A stretch of 64,000 nt of DNA from Citromicrobium sp. UBA3494 (GTDB taxonomy: Bacteria > Pseudomonadota > Alphaproteobacteria > Sphingomonadales > Sphingomonadaceae), in NCBI GenBank assembly GCA_002377695.1, contig DFQH01000002.1, positions 1-64,000 of the forward strand, in the 5' to 3' direction. Below, piece after piece: positions 26,382-33,922 of this stretch. A program made the translations under genes and the position numbers. How positions within the stretch are numbered: the stretch's first letter is position 1; each line of letters starts with the position of its first letter. The notes beneath the pieces are model-generated. The model ran no database searches, was not told where the DNA came from, and saw only the letters and a program-made list of their open reading frames with translations.

Positions 26382-27073
26382 GGACGTGGCCTCCGGTTCA
26401 GGTCGAAGCGCTGCCCGTGCAGCGCGAGCTGCGTGGGAAAAGCGGCGGTATGGGTGGCGCGGATGACGCGGGCCATCTCCTCGGCGCTAGCGCCCGCATC
26501 GAGGACCTGCAAGGCGTTGAGCTGCGACAGCTTGTAAAGCGGTCCGGACCAGGTTTCGTCGCAGCCCTGCAACAGAGCGTCGACATGGGCCCGCCCTCTG
26601 CGGGCGATCCCGCCGACGATGTCGTAGAAGGCGCTAAGCAGATGATGATGCGTGCGCTGAAGCAGGCTGTCCACCCCGTCGCCGGGCAGGATCGGGAAAC
26701 GGTCGCAGCGCAGGATCGCGCCGCTGTCCACCTTTGCCTCGATCATGTGCGTGGTGACGCCATACTCCGGGGCGTCCTCGTAGAGGGCGAAGTTCAGGCA
26801 GCCGCGCCCGCGAAAATTCGACGGCGCCGGATGGAAGTTGATCGCCCCGTGCGCGGCGGCATCGATCACCGGCTGCGGCAGGATGTAGTAACTACGAAAG
26901 CAAAAGATCCAGTCGCCGCGCCAGTCGTAGACCCATGCGGGCAAGGCAGCCCCGGCCGCCTGCGAGATCACGACTTGCGTCCGGAGCCTCAGGGCGTCGA
27001 GATAGGCCAGCGCGGCGTCGCTGCGCGGACAGCCCGCGCGGCCGAAGTAGAGGACCCTCGGTGCGTCGTTCAT
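26378..27073 (-). CDS. Formyltransferase-family enzyme in the LegH position
   Basis: A 231-residue protein with the methionyl-tRNA-formyltransferase catalytic fold. It has GAINFHPAPSNFRGRG, where Asn and His match the NxH of the family, followed by TTHMIEAKVDSGAIL with the catalytic Asp. It lacks the C-terminal tRNA-binding part of Fmt. Sugar N-formyltransferases of this build use N10-formyl-tetrahydrofolate to formylate a sugar amine. It lies directly after the LegC aminotransferase, where LegH acetylase would be expected, so it probably formylates the 4-amine of the intermediate. The ATG at 27073 overlaps the LegC stop by four bases; the longer open frame up to 27493 is antisense-like sequence within legC and is rejected. 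Confidence 0.85.
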   Translation of the reverse strand: MNDAPRVLYFGRAGCPRSDAALAYLDALRLRTQVVISQAAGAALPAWVYDWRGDWIFCFRSYYILPQPVIDAAAHGAINFHPAPSNFRGRGCLNFALYEDAPEYGVTTHMIEAKVDSGAILRCDRFPILPGDGVDSLLQRTHHHLLSAFYDIVGGIARRGRAHVDALLQGCDETWSGPLYKLSQLNALQVLDAGASAEEMARVIRATHTAAFPTQLALHGQRFDLNRRPRP

Positions 27074-28263
27074 GCCCGGTTCCCCGCGAGCTTGGCCGAG
27101 GAGGGCACGTTGACTATACGCGCTGCAAGGTCGGCGGTGACCGGCAGGTCGGCGCGCGGGCAGTCGGCGTAGATCGCCAGCGTGTGCAGCGGCTCCCAGA
27201 CAGGACGGGCCATCAGCCCAGCGGCCTCGAGCACATCCAGCACCGTGTCGCGCGCGGCGGCCATCTCGGGCGACAGCACCAGCGTGTTCAGCCAGTAGTT
27301 CGCCGTGGTGCCGGGCCGCTCGACAAAAACCGCGACCCCCTCCGACCCGACAAAAGAGTCGATGTAGCGCTGCGCCAGCGCGCGTTTCTGCGTTAGGCGG
27401 ATGCCGAGCTGCGCCAGCTGCGCTACGCCGAGCGCGGCGTTGAGGTTCGGCATGCGGTAGTTGTAGCCAATCTCGTCGTGATAAAACGCCCACTTGTGCG
27501 GCACCTTGGCCGTGGTGGTCAGGTGCTTGGCGCGCGATGCCAGGTCGGGGTCGTCGGTAACCACCGCGCCTCCACCGCCGGTGGTCAGGATCTTGTTACC
27601 GTTGAAGCTCAGCGCCGCCACCCGGCCAAGGCTCCCGCAGGAACGGTCCCCCGCCCGGCTGCCCAGCGATTCCGCCGCGTCCTCGACCAGCGCGATGTCG
27701 AAATCGCGCGCCACCTCTGCCAGCGCATCCATGTCCACCGGGTGGCCAAAGACGTGCATCGGCACCACCGCAGCCAGCCGCCGCCCCGTCAGCGCGTTGA
27801 CAGTCACCCCGTCACGGCGGTCCGCGATCCGGTCCAGATGTGCCCGCAGCGCCACCGGGTCCAGCCCCAGCGTGCGTGCCTCTGCGTCGACAAAATGCGG
27901 GACTGCACCAAGATGATGTGCGGCATTGGCCGTGGCGATGAAGGTCAGCGAGGGCATCAGCACCTCGTCGCCAGGCATTACCCCTACGACTCGCAGCGCC
28001 ACCTCCAGCGCGGCGGTGCCGTTGACTACCGCGACGCCATGCCCAGTGCCGCAGGCTGCCGAAACCTCTGCCTCGAAACGGTCGACATATGGTCCCACCG
28101 AAGAGACCCAGCCGGTGCGGATGCAGTCGAGCACCAACGCCTCTTCCTCACCAAGGAACTCGGGTTCGTGCAGCGGTATGAAGCCGTCGGACGCGCCGAG
28201 AGTGCCATGCACGCGCGTCGTGATGTCTATTGCAAGAGCCTTGAATTTCGCAGTGTCTGTCAT
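27070..28263 (-). CDS. legC: PLP-dependent sugar aminotransferase (LegC)
   Basis: A DegT/DnrJ/EryC1-family aminotransferase of 397 residues that would add the 4-amino group to the 4-keto intermediate produced by LegB. Landmarks are WVSSVGPYVDRFE, NGTAALEVALRVVGV, VPMHVFGHPVDMDAL, the VEDAAESLGS cofactor segment, and SFNGNKILTTGGGG with the Schiff-base lysine. The MRMPNLNAALG-like RMPNLNAALGVAQL segment is family-typical. The gene is six bases downstream of legB and overlaps the formyltransferase gene by four. Confidence 0.93.
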   Translation of the reverse strand: MTDTAKFKALAIDITTRVHGTLGASDGFIPLHEPEFLGEEEALVLDCIRTGWVSSVGPYVDRFEAEVSAACGTGHGVAVVNGTAALEVALRVVGVMPGDEVLMPSLTFIATANAAHHLGAVPHFVDAEARTLGLDPVALRAHLDRIADRRDGVTVNALTGRRLAAVVPMHVFGHPVDMDALAEVARDFDIALVEDAAESLGSRAGDRSCGSLGRVAALSFNGNKILTTGGGGAVVTDDPDLASRAKHLTTTAKVPHKWAFYHDEIGYNYRMPNLNAALGVAQLAQLGIRLTQKRALAQRYIDSFVGSEGVAVFVERPGTTANYWLNTLVLSPEMAAARDTVLDVLEAAGLMARPVWEPLHTLAIYADCPRADLPVTADLAARIVNVPSSAKLAGNRA

Positions 28264-28269
28264 AGGATC

Positions 28270-29274
28270 TCAAACATTGTATTGGCCGGCCTTGTAGGCC
28301 GCCAGGTTGGTTGGGTCCTGGAACCACTCGGCGGTCGTGGCAATGCCCTTGGCAAACCCGTCAGGCCCGCCGTGCTCCGGTGCCCAGCCGAACAGGCGGC
28401 GTGCCTTGTCGACGCCGGCGTAGAGACGTTCCACCTCGCTGTCGGCGGGGCGAAACCGTTCCTCGTCGGACACGATCTCGATCTCGACGCCCATGACCTC
28501 CGCGATCAGCGCAACAGTATCCTTGATGGAAATCTCGAAATCCGACCCGATATTGGTGGCCTCGCCGACGCAGGCGTCGCATTCCAGCGCCTTGATGAAA
28601 CCCTTCGCGGTGTCGTGCACAAAGGTGAAGTCGCGCGTCGGGCTGAGGGCGCCGAGTTTGATTTTGCGTGCTCCGGCGGCGATCTGGCTTATTATCGTCG
28701 GGATCACCGCGCGTGCGGACTGGCGGGGCCCATAGGTGTTGAACGGGCGCAGTACCGCCACCGGCGTGCCGAAACTTTTCTGGAAGGACAGCGCCAGCTG
28801 GTCCGCAGCCACCTTTGTGGCGGCATAGGGCGACTGGCCGTTGAGCGGGTGCTCCTCGGTGATCGGCACGAATTGAGCCGTGCCGTAGGTTTCTGAGGTC
28901 GAGGTGGAGATCACCCGCTCGGTGCCCAGACGACGAGCCGCCTGCAACACGTTCAGCGTGCCGGTGACGTTGGTCGCCACGTAGCTGTCCGGCGAATGGT
29001 AGCTGAAGGGAATGGCGATCAATGCCGCCAAGTGTAGCACCGCGTCGCAGCCCTCCATGGCATTGGCCACGCCGTGCGGATCGCGGATGTCTCCGGCCAC
29101 CACTTCGAAATGGCCTTTCACGTCTTCGGCGGGGCGGTCCAGCCAGCCCCAGGAGTTCAGCGAGTTATACATTACAAAAGCGCGTGTCTCGTATCCCGCG
29201 CGAACTAGGGCCTCAGTCAGATGGGATCCGATGAAGCCATCAGCTCCAGTCACCAGAATTTTTTTGGAAATCAT
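28270..29274 (-). CDS. legB: NDP-GlcNAc 4,6-dehydratase (LegB)
   Basis: An extended SDR of 334 residues; LegB makes the 4-keto-6-deoxy sugar from GDP-GlcNAc with bound NAD. It shows VTGADGFIGSHLTEAL, NSLNSWGWLD, HLAALIAIPFSYHSP and SPYAATKVAADQLAL (YxxxK), all characteristic of LegB. The ATG at 29274 is chosen because the motif then starts within nine residues and an AAAAGG lies upstream; the frame itself is open to 29307. It is the first gene of the nine-gene operon and follows a 15-base inverted repeat 38 bases upstream. Confidence 0.94.
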   Translation of the reverse strand: MISKKILVTGADGFIGSHLTEALVRAGYETRAFVMYNSLNSWGWLDRPAEDVKGHFEVVAGDIRDPHGVANAMEGCDAVLHLAALIAIPFSYHSPDSYVATNVTGTLNVLQAARRLGTERVISTSTSETYGTAQFVPITEEHPLNGQSPYAATKVAADQLALSFQKSFGTPVAVLRPFNTYGPRQSARAVIPTIISQIAAGARKIKLGALSPTRDFTFVHDTAKGFIKALECDACVGEATNIGSDFEISIKDTVALIAEVMGVEIEIVSDEERFRPADSEVERLYAGVDKARRLFGWAPEHGGPDGFAKGIATTAEWFQDPTNLAAYKAGQYNV

Positions 29275-29787
29275 CTTTTTTAAACCTTTTCCTCGGGCTT
29301 CCCGCAAAGCGCGAGGGTTTGGGCTTCATCTTCGCTCCTTCGTCACTGCGACGAAGCCCAAACCCTCCTTAACTTACAACCTTAAATCTGTGCCATAGGC
29401 GCTGACGAGGAACAAAACGAACACCACTTTCGCCGTCAAACAGCTCCGCCATTTCTCACTGTTTAATGTCGTCGCGAGAGAAAACGATGATCTTTTGGAA
29501 TTCTATTTGGCAAGGGTCATCGGAACAAATGTATTACCAAATGAACCGGTTGCACCGGTCGTAAAAAATGTAGATCCGGCTAGCATCTAGGTTTCCTGAG
29601 ATGCTTAACTTTTTGCTTTTTAAGCGCGTTTCGTAAATTATGATGAATATCCCGAGGCGCCCTCAAGCTTGCCAGGCCATAGTGCGAACGAGCATCCGTC
29701 GATTTGAATGTTAGCGCTGGCAGATTAAAATCGCGGCCCGCTCCCATACCCCCGATAACGCAAACTCACGTGTATTTGTACGCCCGC
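29275..29787 (-). other. 513-base leader between galE and the legionaminate operon
   Basis: No gene was found. The stretch is AT-rich against its GC-rich neighbours and carries the large inverted repeat at 29313-29367. Nearer galE it holds ACCGGT-TGC-ACCGGT (29545-29559), two copies of a six-base palindrome separated by three bases, which might be a binding site. It probably contains the promoter of the legB operon, but no single promoter could be chosen with confidence. Confidence 0.5.
29313..29367 (-). promoter_or_regulatory. 15-base perfect inverted repeat with an alternative inner hairpin, upstream of legB
   Basis: GAGGGTTTGGGCTTC (29313-29327) is exactly complementary to GAAGCCCAAACCCTC (29353-29367), with a 25-base loop. 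Within it CTTCGTC (29338-29344) pairs with GACGAAG (29350-29356). The inner stem shares 29353-29356 with the outer one, so the two foldings exclude each other. Read toward legB, this could be an attenuator-type leader or a readthrough terminator. No U-run follows, so a simple intrinsic terminator is unlikely. Confidence 0.6.
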
Positions 29788-30798
29788 TCACCGGTAGCCC
29801 TCCGGATTGCGCGACTGCCAGGCCCATGTCGTTGCGCACATGTCCTTAAGATCGCGCTTCGCCCGCCACCCCAAGGCCCGATGGGCCTTCGACGCATCAG
29901 CATAAGAACAAGCAACGTCGCCCTCGCGCCGCGCCACAAACTCAACCGGGATATTTCTGCCGCAGGCCTCCTCGAAGCCTCGCGCCATGTCCAGGACCGA
30001 ACAAGCCGTACCCGTACCGATATTAAACGCTTCGCAGCCTGCATGCGAATTTGCGAAATCCAGCGCTGCGACATGCGCCCGGGCAAGATCGACAACGTGG
30101 ACGTAGTCGCGCTCTCCGGTTCCATCGCGGGTGTCATAATCGTTTCCGAATACCTGGAGGCAGGAGCGCTTTGCGACAGCTACTTGCGCTATAAAAGGCA
30201 TCAAATTGTCAGGGACTCCGTTGGGATCCTCGCCAATCTCGCCCGATGCATGCGCGCCAACAGGGTTGAAATAACGCAGCAGCACCGCCGAGCCGCGACC
30301 TGAAGCCTTGCACCAGTCAGCAATAGCTTGCTCGGCCACCAGTTTGGTGCGCCCATAGGTGTTGACCGGCGCGAGGGGATGATCCTCGTCAAAAGGAAGG
30401 TATTGTGGATCGCCATAGACGGTCGCGGAGGAAGAAAAGATGATCCGTTGGCAGCCCACTCCATCCATCGCCTCGAGCAGGCGCAGCGTGCCGACAACAT
30501 TGGTATCGTAATAACTCAGCGGCTTTTTCGCTGATTTACCGACCGCTTTTAGTCCCGCAAAGTGGATGACCGCATTGGGCAAAAACCCTTCCATGGCCTG
30601 AAGCAACTGGGCCCGATCGCGGACATCACCCTGGATCTCGCTCAGATCGGCGTTGGCAAGCCGCCTTACGCGGCGAAGCGCTTCGGGCGAGCTGTTGCAA
30701 TAGTTATCATAGGAGCAGACCTCTTGACCTGCCCGCAAAAGTTCGAGAACCGCATGGCTCCCGATATAGCCTGCCCCGCCGGTAACGAAGATCTTCAT
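29788..30798 (-). CDS. galE: UDP-glucose 4-epimerase (GalE)
   Basis: Interconverts UDP-glucose and UDP-galactose (some members also the N-acetyl forms) with bound NAD. The 336-residue SDR protein has VTGGAGYIGSHAVLELL at residues 5-21, HFAGLKAVGKSAKKP, SSSATVYGDPQ, NTYGRTKLVAEQ (YxxxK) and LRYFNPVGAHASG, all diagnostic of GalE. Length is normal. It is read toward the legB operon and probably supplies galactose-type sugars for the same surface polymer. Confidence 0.96.
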   Translation of the reverse strand: MKIFVTGGAGYIGSHAVLELLRAGQEVCSYDNYCNSSPEALRRVRRLANADLSEIQGDVRDRAQLLQAMEGFLPNAVIHFAGLKAVGKSAKKPLSYYDTNVVGTLRLLEAMDGVGCQRIIFSSSATVYGDPQYLPFDEDHPLAPVNTYGRTKLVAEQAIADWCKASGRGSAVLLRYFNPVGAHASGEIGEDPNGVPDNLMPFIAQVAVAKRSCLQVFGNDYDTRDGTGERDYVHVVDLARAHVAALDFANSHAGCEAFNIGTGTACSVLDMARGFEEACGRNIPVEFVARREGDVACSYADASKAHRALGWRAKRDLKDMCATTWAWQSRNPEGYR

Positions 30799-30876
30799 CT
30801 CATGATCCGTCCTTGCGCGCGCCCGAGACGAGAAGACAGCGGTCGACTGAGCCGATATGCATGATTCTAACGGGTG

Positions 30877-31272
30877 TCATCGAGTTTTCCTTGAAGCCAT
30901 TACATTAATGGTCGGCTTGCCACTGCCACCCTCTTGCTGACGAAGTTCGCGCTGCAAAAGATCAATTTCGCGTCGGAGCGCCTCGTGTTCTTCGACTTTT
31001 CGCGCAAGGAACTGCTGCATGATGGCTGCCTTTGCTGACGCCCCCTTGGGCGTTAGGACATAGGCATAGCGTCGCTTGTCGTCAGACGCCCGGAAGCGAG
31101 CGATCTTCACCATGCCCCGCTCGATGAGCGCATTCAAAACATAGTGCGCTGTGCCGACACTCACTCCAGCCCCCCTGGCCAATTCCCGTTGCGAGAGATT
31201 GGGGTTGTGATCGAGCAACCTGAGAATGCGAAACCGCGCTTCTTCGCTCAATTGGGATTTTCGTGTAGCCAT
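30877..31272 (-). CDS. MarR-type EPS-associated transcriptional regulator
   Basis: A 131-residue winged-helix protein: SEEARFRILRLLDHNPNLSQ, then the recognition region RELARGAGVSVGTAHYVL, IERGMVKIARFRASDDKRRY in the wing, and a C-terminal coiled-coil-like stretch. This matches the MarR-type regulators found beside exopolysaccharide loci. The ATG at 31272 gives the family start; the frame is open to 31581, but that extension covers the promoter region of the divergent NusG-like gene and is unlike the family. A 16-base palindrome (31361-31376) lies in the shared intergenic region. Confidence 0.85.
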   Translation of the reverse strand: MATRKSQLSEEARFRILRLLDHNPNLSQRELARGAGVSVGTAHYVLNALIERGMVKIARFRASDDKRRYAYVLTPKGASAKAAIMQQFLARKVEEHEALRREIDLLQRELRQQEGGSGKPTINVMASRKTR

Positions 31273-31360
31273 TACTCGAGGTGTTGGCCGCGCAGGCTGC
31301 CGCACGGGATGCGCCGCACACGCCCCGCTCTCAACCCCGATGGCAACGCCGCGCTTGCAA

Positions 31361-31376
31361 CGTTCACAATTGAACG
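31361..31376. promoter_or_regulatory. Candidate operator CGTTCA-N4-TGAACG between the divergent regulators
   Basis: CGTTCA (31361-31366) and TGAACG (31371-31376) form a perfect inverted repeat with a CAAT centre in the 202-base gap between the MarR-type gene and the NusG-like gene. The same half-sites recur at 32229-32266. Size and dyad symmetry suit a MarR-family dimer; binding is inferred. Confidence 0.5.
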
Positions 31377-31474
31377 GTAGCGAATCGCGAGGCTTTTGCA
31401 AGAGCCGCCTGCTGTGGGGGTGCGCAGTTTCCCGCGCCTCCATCTCACCCTTAAGCCTCAAAATGGAATGCTGA

Positions 31475-32026
31475 ATGTCTATGTTAACTAACCAGTCAGA
31501 GAGAGCCGAGAGAGCTTGGGCCCCGACCATTGAGTGGTATTTGGCCTTGGCCAAACCAAATCGCGCCCACGCCGCGATCAAAAGCTTAATGCAGCAAAGT
31601 TTTGAAACCTTTATGCCTTTGGAGCGATATACTCAGCGGAGAGGGTCAGCGCTGGTGAGCGCGACGCGCCCTTATTTTTCGGGTTACTTTTTCATTGGCG
31701 GTCGGCATACGTCAGCGCCGTGGCGGGCAATCCGGTCTACGCTAGGCGTTGCAAGGCTGGTCTGCGCCAATTCGACCCCAGTCAGAGTCCCGCCTGACCT
31801 CGTTGATGGCTTGAGGCGGAGGTGCAATGACGAGAACGTCCTTTCGCATCCAGAAGTAACCGATGCCGGGGACGCTGTGGAAGTTACGGACGGAGCATTT
31901 GCGGGTTTCGTCGGAACAATTGAGCGTCTTGCTCCCGGGGAACGCGCATGGGTTTTGATTGAACACCTGACGAGGGAAAGGCGGGTTTCCATTCCCAAAT
32001 CCCAAATCAGACCATTGTTTAAATAG
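31475..32026 (+). CDS. NusG-like specialised antitermination factor (RfaH/UpxY type)
   Basis: A 183-residue NusG paralogue. The NGN domain reads WYLALAKPNRAHAAIKSL, then RYTQRRGSALVSATRPYFSGYFFI. The C-terminal KOW part contains VEVTDGAFAGFVGTIERLAPGERAWVLIE (GAFAGFVG being the KOW core). Such proteins keep polymerase reading through long polysaccharide operons after recruitment at a leader site. It is transcribed away from the MarR-type gene and toward the initiating phosphoglycosyltransferase gene. It is not the housekeeping NusG, which normally sits with secE and ribosomal genes. Confidence 0.9.
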   Translation: MSMLTNQSERAERAWAPTIEWYLALAKPNRAHAAIKSLMQQSFETFMPLERYTQRRGSALVSATRPYFSGYFFIGGRHTSAPWRAIRSTLGVARLVCANSTPVRVPPDLVDGLRRRCNDENVLSHPEVTDAGDAVEVTDGAFAGFVGTIERLAPGERAWVLIEHLTRERRVSIPKSQIRPLFK

Positions 32027-32516
32027 TGCCCGGGCGCCTGCGATCTGGACATCGTGCGGATAGAGTTTCTCGCCGCTGATTTTCGTGGTTGGGCGAGAAG
32101 TGGCGGGGTGAACGCATCGACGTACATGGACACGCAGAATGCGTTTTGTGACCTAGCTAGGGCGAAGATAGGACGCCGGTAGCCGAGATCTTCCGCCGTA
32201 GCAAACCGCAGAAAATGCCTGAATCGGAGCGTTCAACGGCCAGCTGCGAAGCGAGTGTTTGAACGCTCACTGGCTCCGGAACGCGCAAGATGCTTGCGAA
32301 AGGCTGGTAGTCTGGCGTAGATATACAGCGAAAAGCGGCCGTATCGCGTGATTGGGGATATCGCCCGATCATGCTGACAGGCTCAGCCCGTGAGACCGTT
32401 CCCCGGATGTGAGATGTTTTTAACAGTCGAAACCTAAAGTTTCGTTAGGCTGATTTCGAATTAGCTATAGTGGCTCGACGCAAGGGGCTTACGCATTTTG
32501 GATATGACAATTTCAC
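32027..32516 (+). other. 490-base non-coding region before the phosphoglycosyltransferase gene
   Basis: No supported gene is present; a 71-codon frame on the minus strand (32157-32372) has no recognisable family. The region holds the inverted repeat at 32227-32268, a small CGAAAC-CTAAA-GTTTCG hairpin near 32430, and a TATAGT that could be a -10 box about 50 bases before the ATG. Its length suits a regulated leader. Confidence 0.5.
32227..32268. promoter_or_regulatory. 10-base inverted repeat GAGCGTTCAA-N22-TTGAACGCTC
   Basis: The arms at 32227-32236 and 32259-32268 are exactly complementary with a 22-base spacer. They contain the same CGTTCA/TGAACG half-sites as the palindrome at 31361-31376, on the other side of the NusG-like gene. 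It could be two spaced operator half-sites or an RNA hairpin in the leader. Confidence 0.6.
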
Positions 32517-33821
32517 ATGACTGAAACGTCTAATATTCAAGCTATCGACTACGCCGACCAAAATTCTATTGCGAGCAAGCGCTTCCTAGAGAAGTACCGA
32601 TTCCAAATTCCCTTTGTATTATTGTTCACCGCAATGATACAAATTCTATTTTGGATCACAAGATTCGAGACAGGGGAATTGGCAATCCACCTGATCAATT
32701 CGATGGCAATTGCGGCATTCTCAAATGTTATTGGTATGCTGGCTTTTAGGAAGTTCAGATTGTACCCAGGCGCACGGCGGATTGCCTTTGTGCTGCCATC
32801 ATTCGTTGTGGGATGGGCGATCGCGATGATCGCGATCATTGTTTTGAGGATCGAGTATAGCGTGTCCGTGCTTCTCGCTGGAGCCACGTGCGGTTTGGTG
32901 CTGGCACTTGCGATGAACGTAGTGAACCGAAGGGTCGATGAGCGTCCGCTACTTTTGATCCCTTCACCCAAAGTTAACGCTCTTATCAACGAGCTCCCTG
33001 GGCTAACCTTCAAGATGTGTTCCCATCCGAGTGAGATTGAGCTCTACCACTTGGCAATTGTTGCCGATCTTCGCGTGGACCTGCCTTCGGACTGGGAACA
33101 GGCTATCGCGAGAGCTGCTTTGTGCGGCACCCCTATCTATCATGTTAAGCAATTCAGCGAGTCTCTCACCGGGAAAGTGCAGGTCGAACATCTCAGTGAG
33201 AATAGCTTCGGTATGCTGGCCCCCAACCCATCCTACTCCTTTGTAAAAGATGCATTCGATCGCGCGTTCGCATTGGTTTTTTTGCTTATTGCTTGGCCTC
33301 TCCTGCTTTTGGTATGTGGCCTGATCCGCCTTGAGAGCCCGGGTCCTGCCATCTTCCGCCAAAGCCGCGTTGGTTTCAAAGGACAGCCATTTACGATTTT
33401 GAAGTTGCGCACGATGCGGCACCGTCCGCCTAGCAAATGCATCGAAGACGATATCACCAAAGATGGCGACTCTCGTATCACAAATCTAGGGAAGGTTCTG
33501 CGCGCGTCGCGAATTGATGAGATGCCGCAGCTCATTAACGTTTTAAGAGGAGAAATGAGCCTTATTGGCCCGAGACCAGAGACCATTCATCTTTCGGAGT
33601 GGTACACCAACACGCTTGACTTCTATCCCTACAGGCACATTGTTCGCCCGGGAATTACTGGATGGGCACAAGTCCAACAGGGTCATGTAACAAGTTCAAA
33701 GGAGGTTCTGGAAAAGCTACAATACGATTTTTTTTATATTAAAAATTTTTCTTTCTGGCTAGATTTGGCAATCGTTATCAGAACAATCAAGGTTATTGCG
33801 TTCCGACTGGGCGCACGATGA
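32517..33821 (+). CDS. Polyprenyl-phosphate glycosyl-1-phosphate transferase (initiating enzyme)
   Basis: Starts repeat-unit synthesis by moving a sugar-1-phosphate onto undecaprenyl phosphate. The 434-residue protein has about four N-terminal membrane helices, a cytoplasmic linker, another hydrophobic segment near residue 245 (ALVFLLIAWPLLLLVCG), and the catalytic sugar-transferase domain. That domain contains IRLESPGPAIFRQSRVG, FTILKLRTM, DEMPQLINVLRGEMSLIGPRP and RPGITGWAQV. This is the WbaP/WcaJ/ExoY type. The sugar cannot be read from sequence. It is the only initiating transferase in the window and sits alone on this strand behind the NusG-like gene. Confidence 0.95.
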   Translation: MTETSNIQAIDYADQNSIASKRFLEKYRFQIPFVLLFTAMIQILFWITRFETGELAIHLINSMAIAAFSNVIGMLAFRKFRLYPGARRIAFVLPSFVVGWAIAMIAIIVLRIEYSVSVLLAGATCGLVLALAMNVVNRRVDERPLLLIPSPKVNALINELPGLTFKMCSHPSEIELYHLAIVADLRVDLPSDWEQAIARAALCGTPIYHVKQFSESLTGKVQVEHLSENSFGMLAPNPSYSFVKDAFDRAFALVFLLIAWPLLLLVCGLIRLESPGPAIFRQSRVGFKGQPFTILKLRTMRHRPPSKCIEDDITKDGDSRITNLGKVLRASRIDEMPQLINVLRGEMSLIGPRPETIHLSEWYTNTLDFYPYRHIVRPGITGWAQVQQGHVTSSKEVLEKLQYDFFYIKNFSFWLDLAIVIRTIKVIAFRLGAR

Positions 33822-33922
33822 TATTTCTTGAGGCCATGGCGGGGTGCACTGAAGCAGGCCCCCTAGACATTGGACCGTTCCTTAGGGCGCCCGACAAGCG
33901 TTTTTCCTAAAGCATAACTTGC

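Noticed and set aside
27074..27493. N-terminal extension of the formyltransferase frame
   Set aside because: It overlaps the aminotransferase gene in another frame, is Arg/Ala/Gly-rich and unlike the family; ATG 27073 gives a four-base overlap and a proper start.
32175..32185. ops-like GCCGGTAGCCG in the leader before the phosphoglycosyltransferase gene
   Set aside because: It keeps the GGTAG core, but similar GGTAGCG matches occur where no operon leader is expected (about 20174 on + and about 54305 on -), so the match is not above chance by eye.
33822..33922. GGGCGCCC followed by a T run as a terminator after the phosphoglycosyltransferase gene
   Set aside because: The palindrome has no loop and the T run is eight bases away, so a stable hairpin with a U tract cannot be shown.
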